From contig NZ_JAGGJV010000003.1 of NCBI RefSeq assembly GCF_017873135.1, positions 248,001-312,000 on the forward strand: 64,000 nt of DNA, read 5' to 3'. The notes beneath the pieces are model-generated. The model had not been told where the DNA came from, searched no databases, and saw nothing but the letters and a program-made list of their open reading frames with translations. The DNA is from Rhizobium herbae (GTDB lineage: Bacteria; Pseudomonadota; Alphaproteobacteria; Rhizobiales; Rhizobiaceae). The first letter of the stretch is position 1. Every line of letters begins with the position of its first letter. This document shows positions 1 through 8,950 of the stretch, piece by piece. The translations under genes were made by a program, and so were the position numbers.

Positions 1-2
1 TG

Positions 3-584
3 CTGGTTCCGGCGGAAAGCCGCACACCCCGCGCCGCCATCTGGCTTCTCGCCTGCGCCGCCGTCCTCATCCTGCAGGTCGTCGTCGAATACTGGGCCGG
101 CCGCACGCCGATCTGCACCTGCGGCTACATCAAGCTGTTCGAGCCCGTTGCCAACGGTCCGGGCAATTCGCAGCACCTGGCCGACTGGTACACGCCGTCG
201 CACATCATCCACGGCTTCCTGTTCTATGGCCTCGCCCATCTGACATTGCGCCGCAAGCCGCTGGCGGCAAAATTGCTTTTGGCGCTCGTCATCGAATCCG
301 GTTGGGAAATCCTCGAGAATTCTCCGATCATCATCGACCGCTACCGCACGGCGACGATCTCGCTCGACTATTACGGCGACAGCATCCTGAACTCGGCGAT
401 GGACACGATCTTCATGGCGCTCGGCTTCTTTTTCGCCTGGCGCGCGCCTGTTGCCGTCACCGTCGCCATTGCGATCTTCTTCGAGATTTTCACCGGCTGG
501 CTGATCCGTGATAATCTGACCTTGAACGTGCTGATGCTGGTCTATCCGCTGGAGGCGGTGAAGGCTTGGCAGGGTGGTCTTTGA
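3..584 (+). CDS. UPF0314 (DUF2585) integral membrane protein, 5' end missing
   Basis: The reading frame is already open at the left edge, so the N-terminus lies outside the window. The visible part starts with a hydrophobic helix and then has the family's recognisable core: an ICTCGY motif followed by an [21 protein letters not shown] segment. Further membrane helices follow and the frame stops at TGA 582-584. UPF0314 proteins are conserved in Rhizobiales and have no known biochemical role. The downstream neighbour is a RIME-like repeat and then the convergent ccm operon. The family call rests on the two motifs; function is unknown. Confidence 0.85.
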   Translation: MVPAESRTPRAAIWLLACAAVLILQVVVEYWAGRTPICTCGYIKLFEPVANGPGNSQHLADWYTPSHIIHGFLFYGLAHLTLRRKPLAAKLLLALVIESGWEILENSPIIIDRYRTATISLDYYGDSILNSAMDTIFMALGFFFAWRAPVAVTVAIAIFFEIFTGWLIRDNLTLNVLMLVYPLEAVKAWQGGL

Positions 585-596
585 CAAGGAAGCGGT

Positions 597-730
597 TCCC
601 TCTTCTCCCCGGCGGGGAGAAGTGCCGAGCGACTGCGAGGCGATGAGGGGGTCTTTCCGCGAGTTCAAAATTTGCCGCCCCCTCATCCGGCGCTTCGCGC
701 CACCTTCTCCCCGATGGGGAGAAGAGGGAG
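597..730. repeat. RIME-like rhizobial intergenic palindromic repeat
   Basis: The whole element is an imperfect inverted repeat. The left end (TCCCTCTTCTCCCC) pairs with the right end (GGGGAGAAGAGGGA), an inner pair is GATGAGGGGG/CCCCCTCATC, and each arm holds its own small palindrome built from CTTCTCCCC and GGGGAGAAG. This matches the general form of the Rhizobium-specific intergenic mosaic elements found scattered between rhizobial genes. It lies between two convergent genes, where it could fold in RNA from either strand and act as a terminator. Confidence 0.75.
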
Positions 731-743
731 TAGGTCGAAACGC

Positions 744-1349
744 CTACTTCGCCACAGCCTTTTCGATCGCCGGAAAGAGCCCGTCCTTCAGGCTGCGCTC
801 GTCGAACGGCCCGACGCGCTTGTAGACGATCGTCCCCGACGCATCGACCAGATAGGACTCCGGAATCCCATACACGCCCCAGTCGATCGCCGACTTGCCA
901 CGCGGATCGACGCCAATGGCTGAAAACGGGTTGCCGAGTTCACCGAGGAACCGCAGCGCGTTGTCGGTCTGGTCCTTGTAGTTGATGCCGACCACTGTGA
1001 GCCGCGGGTCCTTGGCAAGTTCGAGGATGATCGGGTTTTCCTCGCGGCAGGGCACGCACCAGGATGCCCAGACATTGACCAGCGTCAGCTTGCCCTTGAT
1101 GACAGCGTCGGTCAGCGCCGGCATGGCGGCGCCCTTGAACGTCGCGCCTTCGAGCGGCGGCATGGCAAGCGCCGGCGCCTCGGTGCCGATCAGCGCGGAG
1201 GGAATTTCGCTGATATCACGGCCGGAATCGAGCTGGCTCCAGAAGATTGCCGCAAGCCCGGCGAAGATCACCAGGGGCAAGGCGGCAAAGACGATGCGCA
1301 TCTTGCCCGGCCGGCTGCTGCCGGGCTCGACGGGGATCTCGGCGTTCAT
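744..1349 (-). CDS. ccmG: Thiol:disulfide interchange protein CcmG (DsbE, CycY)
   Basis: Periplasmic thioredoxin-like protein, 201 aa, anchored by one N-terminal helix (about residues 17-37). The redox centre WCVPC is at residues 97-101, preceded by the thioredoxin-fold strand VNVWAS. CcmG reduces the apocytochrome c CXXCH cysteines (directly or via CcmH) so haem can be attached. Its ATG overlaps the stop of ccmD in an ATGA, and it is the last gene of the leftward ccmA-B-C-D-G operon. Family and context agree; cycY is the older rhizobial name. Confidence 0.93.
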   Translation of the reverse strand: MNAEIPVEPGSSRPGKMRIVFAALPLVIFAGLAAIFWSQLDSGRDISEIPSALIGTEAPALAMPPLEGATFKGAAMPALTDAVIKGKLTLVNVWASWCVPCREENPIILELAKDPRLTVVGINYKDQTDNALRFLGELGNPFSAIGVDPRGKSAIDWGVYGIPESYLVDASGTIVYKRVGPFDERSLKDGLFPAIEKAVAK

Positions 1350-1516
1350 TGTGTCTCTCCTGCCTGCGCCGAGCGGCGGCGGATGCCGGCCGCGTCCAGC
1401 GCCTGCAGTTCGCGACGGCGGGCGCGTCCGTCCGTCCAGACCCAGAGAATGAGGGCGACCACGGTCAGCGCGGCGATACCATAGCTTGCGACGACATAGG
1501 CAGTGTGGCTCATCAT
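1346..1516 (-). CDS. ccmD: Haem exporter protein CcmD, small membrane subunit
   Basis: A 56-residue protein. It starts [13 protein letters not shown], has one transmembrane helix (about residues 9-27, ending LILWVW) and then a basic stretch [18 protein letters not shown], the usual CcmD topology. Position is decisive: it starts 4 nt after the ccmC stop and its TGA overlaps the ccmG ATG. A GGGAGG ribosome site lies about 10 nt upstream. The second ATG (1513) could also serve as the start. CcmD is known to help release holo-CcmE from the CcmABC complex. Confidence 0.9.
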   Translation of the reverse strand: MMSHTAYVVASYGIAALTVVALILWVWTDGRARRRELQALDAAGIRRRSAQAGETQ

Positions 1517-1520
1517 CGTC

Positions 1521-2282
1521 TCACACCTCCCGGCCGGCGCTGCGGGCCGCCTGGCGGCGCATCGATGTCACCCGGCGGCGCCAGATCTCGTTGCGCATCG
1601 CAGCGATATGCAGGGTGAAGAACAGAAGCGTGAAGGCAACCGCCATCACCAGCAGCGGCCGCAGGAACTCCGGATCGATCGCCGAACCGCCGAGCCTGAG
1701 CACGCTTGCCGGCTGGTGCAGCGTGTTCCACCATTCGACCGAGAACTTGATGATCGGGATATTGACGAAGCCGACGAGGATCAGAACGGCGGAAACCTTG
1801 GCTGCCTTGCCGGGCTCGTCCATCGCCCGGTTGAGCGCGATCAGCCCGAGATACATCAGGAACAGCACGAAGACCGAGGTCAGCCGCGCATCCCAGACCC
1901 ACCAGGTGCCCCACATCGGCTTGCCCCAGAGCGAACCGGTGACCAGCGCCAGAAAGGTGAAGCCGGCGCCGATCGGCGCCGCGGCCCGGGCGGCCACATC
2001 GGCCAGCGGATGCCGCCAGACCAGCGTGCCCAGCGCCGAAAGCGCCATGACCGTGTAGCACATCATCGACAGCCAGGCCGATGGCACGTGCACATACATG
2101 ATGCGCACCGTCTCGCCCTGCTGGTAATCGCCTTCGGTGGTGAAACAGAGATAGAGCCCGATGGCAAACAGCACCGCCGTCAGGCCGGCGAGCCACGGCA
2201 GCACAAGCGCCGCCAGGCCCAGGAACCGGGTGGGATTGGCAAGGTCGCTGAATTTGCGGATGGCCAGGCTGTTTTCGCTCAT
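1521..2282 (-). CDS. ccmC: Haem exporter protein CcmC
   Basis: Polytopic inner-membrane protein of 253 aa with six predicted helices and the tryptophan-rich periplasmic signature WGTWWVWD at about residues 124-131, which binds haem. Candidate axial histidines are His65 (MYVHVPSAW) and His189 (WWNTLHQP), flanking the Trp-rich loop as in characterised CcmC proteins. It loads haem onto CcmE for cytochrome c maturation. It is separated from ccmB by 60 nt and from ccmD by 4 nt, on the same strand. Confidence 0.94.
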   Translation of the reverse strand: MSENSLAIRKFSDLANPTRFLGLAALVLPWLAGLTAVLFAIGLYLCFTTEGDYQQGETVRIMYVHVPSAWLSMMCYTVMALSALGTLVWRHPLADVAARAAAPIGAGFTFLALVTGSLWGKPMWGTWWVWDARLTSVFVLFLMYLGLIALNRAMDEPGKAAKVSAVLILVGFVNIPIIKFSVEWWNTLHQPASVLRLGGSAIDPEFLRPLLVMAVAFTLLFFTLHIAAMRNEIWRRRVTSMRRQAARSAGREV

Positions 2283-2342
2283 GATGGTTCTTTAACGCCG
2301 AAGGGCTCTCTCTTCAATGTGTGTCGTCCGATCACATTTGCG

Positions 2343-3002
2343 TCAGTCCGACGCGGACCTGAGCGCCAAAGCCGCCGCCAGCGGCCCGATGACCGCGAAG
2401 AACAGCGTGATGGCGATCAATATCAGCAAAGGCGGCAAGAACGGGGCGGGATCCTCGACCGCCGCATAGGCGGCGCTGACCCCGAAGATCAGCACCGGGA
2501 TCGCCAGCGGCAAGACCAGGATCGACACCAGCAGCCCGCCGCGCGGCAAGGTCACCGCGACGGCCGCCCCGACCGCTCCGATGAAGGTAATCGCCGGCGT
2601 CCCCACCAGCAGTGTCAGCATGGTCGCGCCGATGGCGACCTCGCTCATGTTCATGAACAGCCCGAGCAGCGGTGCGGCGATCACCAGCGGCAAGCCGGAC
2701 GCCGTCCAGTGTGCCAGGCATTTCACCAGCACCGTCAGCACCAGCGGCGCCTCCTGCATCAGCATCAGATCCAGCGACCCGTCCTCGCGCTCGGCCTGGA
2801 ACAGCCGATCGAGGCCCAGAAGCGATGCGAGAAGCGCGCCGATCCACAGGATGGCCGGACCGATGCGGGAGAGAAGATTGAGATCGGGCCCAACGGCAAA
2901 GGGCACGACGGCGACGACGGTCATGAAGAACAGCACGCCGATCAGCGCGCCGCCCCCGGCGCGGACGGAGAGTTTAATATCTCGGAGGAAGAGGGAGGTC
3001 AT
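2343..3002 (-). CDS. ccmB: Haem exporter protein CcmB (ABC permease subunit)
   Basis: Six-helix membrane protein of 219 aa that forms the permease part of CcmAB, the ABC complex that releases haem-loaded CcmE. It begins MTSLFLRDIKLSVRAGGG, and the LDRLFQAEREDGSLDLMLM segment after the second helix is typical of CcmB. In most rhizobia ccmB directly follows ccmA. Here about 625 bp separate the end of ccmA from the ccmB start and contain an unrelated gene, so ccmB may need readthrough or its own promoter. Confidence 0.94.
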   Translation of the reverse strand: MTSLFLRDIKLSVRAGGGALIGVLFFMTVVAVVPFAVGPDLNLLSRIGPAILWIGALLASLLGLDRLFQAEREDGSLDLMLMQEAPLVLTVLVKCLAHWTASGLPLVIAAPLLGLFMNMSEVAIGATMLTLLVGTPAITFIGAVGAAVAVTLPRGGLLVSILVLPLAIPVLIFGVSAAYAAVEDPAPFLPPLLILIAITLFFAVIGPLAAALALRSASD

Positions 3003-3167
3003 AATGCGGCTTCTTCCATAACAACTATTGACAAGATCAAAGAATTAAATCCCGCCCTCACCCGAGAACTTTTCAAGCACGAGGACAACCGTCCATATCG
3101 ACCTGAAGCGCGCGTATCAGACTCGAGAAACTTTGATCCACACCGAGTTGGAATTTGGCCAGCAATC

Positions 3168-3593
3168 CTAGTCATAGTAGCCGCGAACAAAAACAATGAC
3201 ACTTTCGCAGGGTACCGTAGGTTCTTCCTCCGCGCTTGGGGCCCATCCCCCAACTCCCAAACTAAGTGAAGTGAACCCATCACTCTCAACAATAACCTCT
3301 GGATCAAGCTCCTTTATCTGACGGAGAAGATCTGCAAATCCCAAGCGCAGCATGTTGATGCCAATCAGTGTCGGCTCAGCGGGTTCCGCGAATTCCACAG
3401 CCTCAACGCGACCATTCGTGTCGTCATAGTAGACAAAACATTGAAGCCCGGTGAAATAGTCGCAGGGGTGGGTCTCCTCGGTGGTTCGCCTGAAACTCTT
3501 GAACTCTACGCCGAGCGTTGTACGAACTTCGTTTGGAGTCATACCAAACCGAATCGGCCCAACACCATCGTAAATGCGGATTTCAAAGTTCAT
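3168..3593 (-). CDS. Orphan gene inserted in the ccm operon, unknown function
   Basis: A 141-residue soluble, acidic protein with no signal peptide or membrane helix. It opens MNFEIRIYDGVGPIRFGMT, followed by PNEVRTTLG. This is a short beta-rich opening of a kind I associate, without proof, with small immunity-like or orphan proteins. The stretch 3003-3627 is visibly richer in A and T than its neighbours, suggesting recent acquisition. It lies in the same orientation between ccmA and ccmB. The ATG at 3593 was chosen over an in-frame start 60 nt upstream because the conserved-looking opening begins there. I do not recognise the family with certainty. Confidence 0.65.
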   Translation of the reverse strand: MNFEIRIYDGVGPIRFGMTPNEVRTTLGVEFKSFRRTTEETHPCDYFTGLQCFVYYDDTNGRVEAVEFAEPAEPTLIGINMLRLGFADLLRQIKELDPEVIVESDGFTSLSLGVGGWAPSAEEEPTVPCESVIVFVRGYYD

Positions 3594-3627
3594 TTGCTTT
3601 GTTCGCCTTCGATCCGAAGAAGCATAA

Positions 3628-4269
3628 TCAAACCATTTCCCCCACACCCGCAAACCCCGTCATCCGCAACTCCCGCGCCTCCACCCCCAGCGGCTGATGC
3701 GTCGCCGCAACCACGATGCCGCCCGCGCCGAGGTGGCGCGACACCAGAGCGGCAAACAACCGGTCGGCACTCGCATCGAGCGCCGCCGTCGGTTCGTCGA
3801 GGATCCAGATCGGCCGATAGGCGACAAGCAGCTTGGCCATCGCCATCCGGCGCTGTTGACCGGCCGAGAGATAGCCGAACGGAAGGTGCGAAATTCCGCC
3901 GAGGCCGAGCGCCTCCGTCGCCTCTTCGAGGCCGATCCCGGAACCACCGTCCGAATCACCCATGAAGGATTTCCAGAAGGACAGATTTTCCGCGACGGTC
4001 AGCTCGCGCTTCATCGCGTTGCGGTGGCCGAGATAGTGGCAGAGCTCGCGCGGGTGACCGATTTCGAAGGAAATTCCGTCCAGCCGGACGCTGCCGTATT
4101 CGGCCGCCAGGAGACCCGCCAGAACACGCAGAAGCGTCGACTTGCCCGAACCGTTCGGACCCGTGACGACAAGGGCTTCGCCTGCGCTGACAACGAAGGA
4201 AATATCGTGGAAAATCAGGTCCTCGCCGCGTTTCGCACTGAGGTCCTCGACAACGAGGCTGATCGGCAT
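3628..4269 (-). CDS. ccmA: Haem exporter ATP-binding protein CcmA
   Basis: ABC ATPase of 213 aa. It has Walker A GPNGSGKST (residues 37-45), an ABC signature LSAGQQRR (about 134-141) and Walker B IWILDEPTAALD (about 154-165). The LSAGQ signature and short length are typical of CcmA. It pairs with CcmB to power release of haem-charged CcmE. It is the first gene of the leftward operon and divergent from acnA, with a 262 bp shared upstream region that contains a small palindrome CTCAAATTGAG at 4313-4323. Confidence 0.94.
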   Translation of the reverse strand: MPISLVVEDLSAKRGEDLIFHDISFVVSAGEALVVTGPNGSGKSTLLRVLAGLLAAEYGSVRLDGISFEIGHPRELCHYLGHRNAMKRELTVAENLSFWKSFMGDSDGGSGIGLEEATEALGLGGISHLPFGYLSAGQQRRMAMAKLLVAYRPIWILDEPTAALDASADRLFAALVSRHLGAGGIVVAATHQPLGVEARELRMTGFAGVGEMV

Positions 4270-4531
4270 TCACATTCCTTTTACGACGTTCGTCGCAGTG
4301 CAAAAAAATTGTCTCAAATTGAGGACGGATGGTCTGGCACGTTCCGGAGAAATTATCTATAACCGCCCCAACACGCCAGCGGTCGGCGTGAATTTCATCC
4401 TAGCGCCGAACTTGGAATGATTTCCACGTACGGACAGCGGAAATGGCCGTACCCGCATCCCAATTCGCGCATAAAATGCGCTCGGGCGTTCGTACGTCAG
4501 TTTTTGGCGATCAAACGGAACGGGGTAACCA

Positions 4532-7222
4532 GTGTCCAAGTCCCTTGACAGTTTTAATTGTCGTTCGACGCTTTCGGTGAATGGCGTAGACTATGTCTAC
4601 TACAGCCTGCCGAAGGCCGAAGAAAACGGCCTCACCGGCGTTTCCAAGCTGCCCTATTCGATGAAGGTGCTCTTGGAAAACCTCCTGCGCAATGAAGACG
4701 ACCGCTCGGTCAAGAAGCAGGACATCCTCAATATCGCTGCCTGGCTCACCGACAAGGGTACGGCTGAAAACGAAATCGCCTATCGCCCGGCCCGCGTGCT
4801 GATGCAGGACTTCACCGGCGTCCCCGCCGTGGTCGACCTTGCCGCCATGCGCGACGCCATGGTCAATCTCGGCGGCGATCCGGAAAAGATCAATCCGCTG
4901 GTCCCTGTCGACCTCGTCATCGACCACTCGGTCATTGTCGACGAATTCGGCACGCCGACCGCCTTTGCCCGCAATGTCGAACTCGAATACGAGCGCAACG
5001 GCGAGCGCTACCGCTTCCTGAAATGGGGCCAGCAGGCCTTCAAGAATTTCCGCGTCGTTCCTCCCGGCACAGGCATCTGTCATCAGGTCAACCTCGAATA
5101 TCTCGGCCAGACCGTCTGGACCAAGGAAGAGAACGGCGAGATCACTGCCTATCCGGACACCTGCGTCGGCACCGACAGCCACACGACCATGATCAACGGT
5201 CTCGGCGTTCTCGGCTGGGGCGTCGGCGGCATCGAGGCGGAAGCGGCCATGCTCGGCCAGCCGGTCTCCATGCTCCTGCCTGAAGTCATCGGCTTCAAGC
5301 TGACCGGCAAGCTCAAGGAAGGCGTCACCGCGACCGACCTCGTGCTGATGGTCGTGCAGATGCTGCGCAAGAAGGGCGTGGTTTCCAAGTTCGTCGAGTT
5401 CTTCGGCTCCGGCCTCGACAACATGACGCTCGCCGACCGCGCGACGATCGGCAACATGGGCCCGGAATACGGCGCCACATGCGGCTTCTTCCCGGTCGAT
5501 TCGGAAACCATCAACTACCTCACCATGTCCGGCCGCGAAGAGCAGCGCATCGCGCTGGTCGAAGCCTATTCGAAGGCTCAAGGCATGTGGCGCGACAATG
5601 ACGGTGCCGACCTCGTCTTCACCGACACGCTGGAACTCGACCTCGGCCAGGTTGTCCCGGCCATGGCCGGCCCGAAGCGTCCGGAAGGCCGCATCCCGCT
5701 GGAAAACATCGCGTCCGGTTTCGCTGGCTCGCTTGAAAACGACTACAAGAAGCCGGGCCAGATCGACCTGCGCTATCCGGTCGAAGGCACGGACTACGAT
5801 ATCGGCCATGGCGATGTGGCGATTGCCGCCATCACGTCCTGCACCAACACGTCGAACCCGTCTGTGCTGATCGCCGCCGGCCTTCTCGCCCGCAACGCGG
5901 TTGCCAAGGGCCTGAAGTCGGCACCTTGGGTCAAGACCTCGCTGGCGCCGGGATCGCAGGTTGTCGGCGAATATCTCGCCAAGTCCGGCCTGCAGGATTC
6001 GCTCGACGCGCTCGGCTTCAACCTCGTCGGCTTCGGCTGCACCACCTGCATCGGCAATTCCGGTCCGCTGCCGGCGCCGATCTCGAAGACCATCAACGAG
6101 AAGGGCCTGATCATGTCCGGCGTTCTCTCGGGCAACCGCAACTTCGAAGGCCGCATCTCGCCGGACGTCCAGGCGAACTACCTCGCCTCGCCGCCTCTGG
6201 TCGTCGCTTACGCGCTGGCCGGCACCGTCCAGAAGGACCTGACCACCGAACCTCTCGGCATTGGCAGCGACGGACAGCCGGTGTTCCTCAAGGACATCTG
6301 GCCGACATCGCAGGAAATCCAGGAATTCATCCTGAAATACGTCACCCGCGCACTCTACGCATCGAAATATGCCGACGTGTTCAAGGGCGACGCCAACTGG
6401 CAGGCCGTCCAGATTCCGGCAGGCCAGACCTATGCCTGGGATGACAACTCGACCTATGTCCAGAACCCGCCCTACTTCGTCGGCATGGGCAAGACCGGTT
6501 CGGGCATCTCCGACATCAAGGGCGCCCGCGTGCTCGGCCTGTTCGGCGACAAGATCACCACCGACCACATCTCGCCGGCCGGTTCGATCAAGGCGGCGTC
6601 GCCGGCCGGTGCCTACCTTATCGGCCATGGCGTCGGCGTTGCCGACTTCAACCAGTACGGCACGCGCCGCGGCAACCATGAAGTGATGATGCGCGGCACA
6701 TTTGCCAACATCCGCATCCGCAACCACATGATGGGACCGAACGGCAAGGAAGGCGGCTACACGATCCACTATCCTTCCAAGGAAGAGATGTCGATCTACG
6801 ACGCCGCCATGCAGTACAAGGCCGAGGGCGTTCCGCTGGTCATCTTCGCCGGTGTCGAATACGGCAACGGTTCGTCGCGCGACTGGGCGGCCAAGGGCAC
6901 CAACCTGCTTGGCGTCAAGGCCGTCATCGCCCAGTCCTTCGAGCGTATCCACCGCTCCAACCTCGTCGGCATGGGTATCGTGCCCTTCGTCTTTGAGGAA
7001 GGCACGACCTGGGAATCGCTTGGCCTGAAGGGCGACGAGAGCGTCACGATCGACAATCTCGGCAACGTCCAGCCGCGTGAAAAGCGCGTGGCCAAGATCA
7101 CCTATGCCGACGGCACGGTGAAGGACGTTCCGCTCGTCTGCCGCATCGATACGCTCGATGAAGTCACCTACATGAACAATGGCGGCATCCTGCAGACGGT
7201 CTTACGTGATCTCGCCGCCTGA
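4532..7222 (+). CDS. acnA: Aconitate hydratase A
   Basis: Full-length 896-residue aconitase, the TCA cycle enzyme that isomerises citrate to isocitrate through cis-aconitate. The three [4Fe-4S] ligands are visible as Cys437 (in TSCTNTSNPS) and Cys503/Cys506 (in GFGCTTCIGNSG). The swivelling C-terminal domain carries GVEYGNGSSRDWAAKG. The start is GTG at 4532, in the sequence context GGGGTAACCAGTG. The gene stands alone, divergent from ccmA, and is followed by a strong intrinsic terminator. Confidence 0.97.
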   Translation: MSKSLDSFNCRSTLSVNGVDYVYYSLPKAEENGLTGVSKLPYSMKVLLENLLRNEDDRSVKKQDILNIAAWLTDKGTAENEIAYRPARVLMQDFTGVPAVVDLAAMRDAMVNLGGDPEKINPLVPVDLVIDHSVIVDEFGTPTAFARNVELEYERNGERYRFLKWGQQAFKNFRVVPPGTGICHQVNLEYLGQTVWTKEENGEITAYPDTCVGTDSHTTMINGLGVLGWGVGGIEAEAAMLGQPVSMLLPEVIGFKLTGKLKEGVTATDLVLMVVQMLRKKGVVSKFVEFFGSGLDNMTLADRATIGNMGPEYGATCGFFPVDSETINYLTMSGREEQRIALVEAYSKAQGMWRDNDGADLVFTDTLELDLGQVVPAMAGPKRPEGRIPLENIASGFAGSLENDYKKPGQIDLRYPVEGTDYDIGHGDVAIAAITSCTNTSNPSVLIAAGLLARNAVAKGLKSAPWVKTSLAPGSQVVGEYLAKSGLQDSLDALGFNLVGFGCTTCIGNSGPLPAPISKTINEKGLIMSGVLSGNRNFEGRISPDVQANYLASPPLVVAYALAGTVQKDLTTEPLGIGSDGQPVFLKDIWPTSQEIQEFILKYVTRALYASKYADVFKGDANWQAVQIPAGQTYAWDDNSTYVQNPPYFVGMGKTGSGISDIKGARVLGLFGDKITTDHISPAGSIKAASPAGAYLIGHGVGVADFNQYGTRRGNHEVMMRGTFANIRIRNHMMGPNGKEGGYTIHYPSKEEMSIYDAAMQYKAEGVPLVIFAGVEYGNGSSRDWAAKGTNLLGVKAVIAQSFERIHRSNLVGMGIVPFVFEEGTTWESLGLKGDESVTIDNLGNVQPREKRVAKITYADGTVKDVPLVCRIDTLDEVTYMNNGGILQTVLRDLAA

Positions 7223-7249
7223 TGCATCGTCGATACTGACATGACCGAA

Positions 7250-7278
7250 GCCGGGGCTTTCACGAGCCCCGGCTTTTT
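7250..7278 (+). terminator. Intrinsic terminator of acnA
   Basis: A 9 bp perfect GC-rich stem, GCCGGGGCT pairing with AGCCCCGGC across a 6 nt loop, is followed by TTTTTCG. It lies 28 nt after the acnA stop. Confidence 0.9.
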
Positions 7279-7371
7279 CGTGATCGCCAAAGCCGAAAGC
7301 CTCACTCCAACGTGACTTTCTGTTGAAAGGCGAGCGGCGTATGTAAGGTCATCGAATGACCGAACCCGCCC

Positions 7372-8145
7372 ATGCCTATCGAAATGGAAATCCCGATGTC
7401 TGGATCAAGCACCGTTCGCCGCATCATGCTCGCCTGTGGCTTTGGCCTGATGGCGCTGCCGGTTGCTGCCGGTGAGCCGCAAGGGGTCGTGGAACTGTTT
7501 ACCAGCCAGGGCTGTTCGTCCTGTCCGCCGGCCGATGCAGCGCTGAAAAGACTGATCGACGACGGCAAGGTCGTGGCGCTCTCCTACCATGTCGACTATT
7601 GGAACTACCTCGGCTGGGCCGATACGCTCGCCTCCAAGGACAATACCGCCCGGCAATATGCCTATGCCAAGATGCTCGGCCGTAACGGCGTCTACACGCC
7701 GCAGGCCGTCCTCAACGGCCGCGATCACATCAACGGCGCCGATCTCGACGGCATCAACCGGCGGCTCACAGAAATGAGCGACATGGGCAAGGGATTGGCC
7801 GTCCCGGTGAATGCGACCGTGCGGAAAGACGAGATCGACATCAAGGTCGGTGCAGGCGACGGCAAGGCGAATGTCGTCGTCGTCTATTTCAATCGCGAGC
7901 AGCAGGTCGACGTCAAGAAGGGCGAAAACAGCGGCAAGAAAATTTCCTACTGGCATGCCGTCCGCGATATCCAGACGATCGGCATGTGGGATGGCAAGCC
8001 GGCCAGTTTCGTGCTGCCCGCCTCGGTCCTCAACGAAGGCGACAATGGCGGCTGTGCCGTGCTGCTGCAAAAGATGAAGGACAACGAAACGCCCGGCGCG
8101 ATCCTCGGCGCCACGACCGTGATGGCGGACAAGACCGCCAACTGA
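7372..8145 (+). CDS. Secreted DUF1223 protein, thioredoxin-like fold
   Basis: The protein has an N-terminal signal peptide (hydrophobic run LACGFGLMALPVAAG) followed by the DUF1223 hallmark VELFTSQGCSSCPPAD, a CxxC site in a thioredoxin-like fold. Later come VDYWNYLGW and GVYTPQAVLNG, also conserved in the family. DUF1223 proteins are exported and of unknown function, though the CxxC suggests thiol redox chemistry. The length is 257 aa from the ATG at 7372; an ATG at 7396 would give a more ordinary signal peptide and may be the true start. Confidence 0.85.
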   Translation: MPIEMEIPMSGSSTVRRIMLACGFGLMALPVAAGEPQGVVELFTSQGCSSCPPADAALKRLIDDGKVVALSYHVDYWNYLGWADTLASKDNTARQYAYAKMLGRNGVYTPQAVLNGRDHINGADLDGINRRLTEMSDMGKGLAVPVNATVRKDEIDIKVGAGDGKANVVVVYFNREQQVDVKKGENSGKKISYWHAVRDIQTIGMWDGKPASFVLPASVLNEGDNGGCAVLLQKMKDNETPGAILGATTVMADKTAN

Positions 8146-8541
8146 CGGCTTTCCAGGTTTCTGGTTCGGCCCGGCAGCATCGAGGGGCTGGGGCTGAGGG
8201 TTCGAAGATGCCGGACCGAACCGGCCATACCCCACGACAGCAGTCGCTGCCGTGAAACATGGCGTTTGGAGTGACCGCGCCAGAACAGGCGCATTGGCAG
8301 ACACTCCAACAGCACTCCGTTCGAAAACAAATCACACTGCTCGAACAAAGTTGCATGCCGGCGCAGGAAGGACACCCTGTGCCAGCGGGCGCGAGTGTCC
8401 TTTCGAAATGGGGCGCGGTTTGGGCTGAAATGCGGCACGCCGAAAAAAGTCTCCGGCCATCGGCTTCGGCTTGTGGCTTGCATTTCGGCGAAGGTCAGGC
8501 AAACTGTAACCGTCCTGTCACAATATAAGGTCGGAGTACCG
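8146..8541. other. Gene-free interval with two long hairpins
   Basis: No convincing gene is seen. Two inverted repeats stand out. One is 8163-8222, with 14 bp arms (GGTTCGGCCCGGCA and its complement with one mismatch) around a 32 nt loop. The other is 8368-8402, AAGGACAC pairing with GTGTCCTT. The first could end DUF1223 transcription. The second, without a strong U-tract, could belong to a small RNA or to the leader of the DUF2794 gene. Confidence 0.5.
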
Positions 8542-8949
8542 ATGACCGATCAGCCGGATTTGCCGCAAGGCGAGACCCGTTCCGAAAGGCAGCAAACGTC
8601 CAATGTGGTTGTCCACCTGCACGAATACCGCAGCAGCAGTCAGGACCCACTCCCCATCACCTTCCACCGCCGGGAACTCGACATGATCCTCAGGGTCTAC
8701 GGCCGCATGGTCGGCGAGGGTGAGTGGCGCGACTATGCGATGGACCATCTGCGCGACAAGGCGGTCTTCTCGGTCTTCAAGCGCTCCGGCGAAATGCCGC
8801 TCTTTCGGATCGAGAAAAACCCGAAGCTGGCAGCCAAACAGGGCGCCTATAGCGTCGTCAACACGCATGGCACGATCCTCAAGCGCGGCCATGACCTGCA
8901 GCAGGTGCTGAAGGTTTTCGACAAGATGCTGAAGCTGATCGACACCTGA
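8542..8949 (+). CDS. DUF2794 family protein
   Basis: A 135-residue cytosolic protein found almost only in Alphaproteobacteria; no function is established. Conserved-looking segments are VVHLHEYR near the N-terminus, TFHRRELDMILRVYGRMV, and the C-terminal AYSVVNTHGTILKRGHDL. I chose the ATG at 8542 because the family begins with a short charged leader before VVHLHEYR, and the sequence upstream of it looks non-coding. It ends 1 nt from the convergent GNAT gene. Confidence 0.8.
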   Translation: MTDQPDLPQGETRSERQQTSNVVVHLHEYRSSSQDPLPITFHRRELDMILRVYGRMVGEGEWRDYAMDHLRDKAVFSVFKRSGEMPLFRIEKNPKLAAKQGAYSVVNTHGTILKRGHDLQQVLKVFDKMLKLIDT

Positions 8950-8950
8950 A

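Noticed and set aside
1503-3269. Long open frame antisense to the ccm operon (588 codons)
   Set aside because: It crosses ccmB, ccmC and the orphan gene in one frame with Gln/Arg-rich low-complexity sequence; the ccm genes are certain.
4511-6952. Long open frame antisense to acnA (813 codons)
   Set aside because: It is an antisense shadow of a GC-rich gene: no ribosome site, and a His/Asp/Val/Arg-rich composition with no recognisable domain.
8259-8528. Rightward 89-codon ORF in the gap before the DUF2794 gene
   Set aside because: It overlaps the second hairpin, has no ribosome site and no recognisable sequence.
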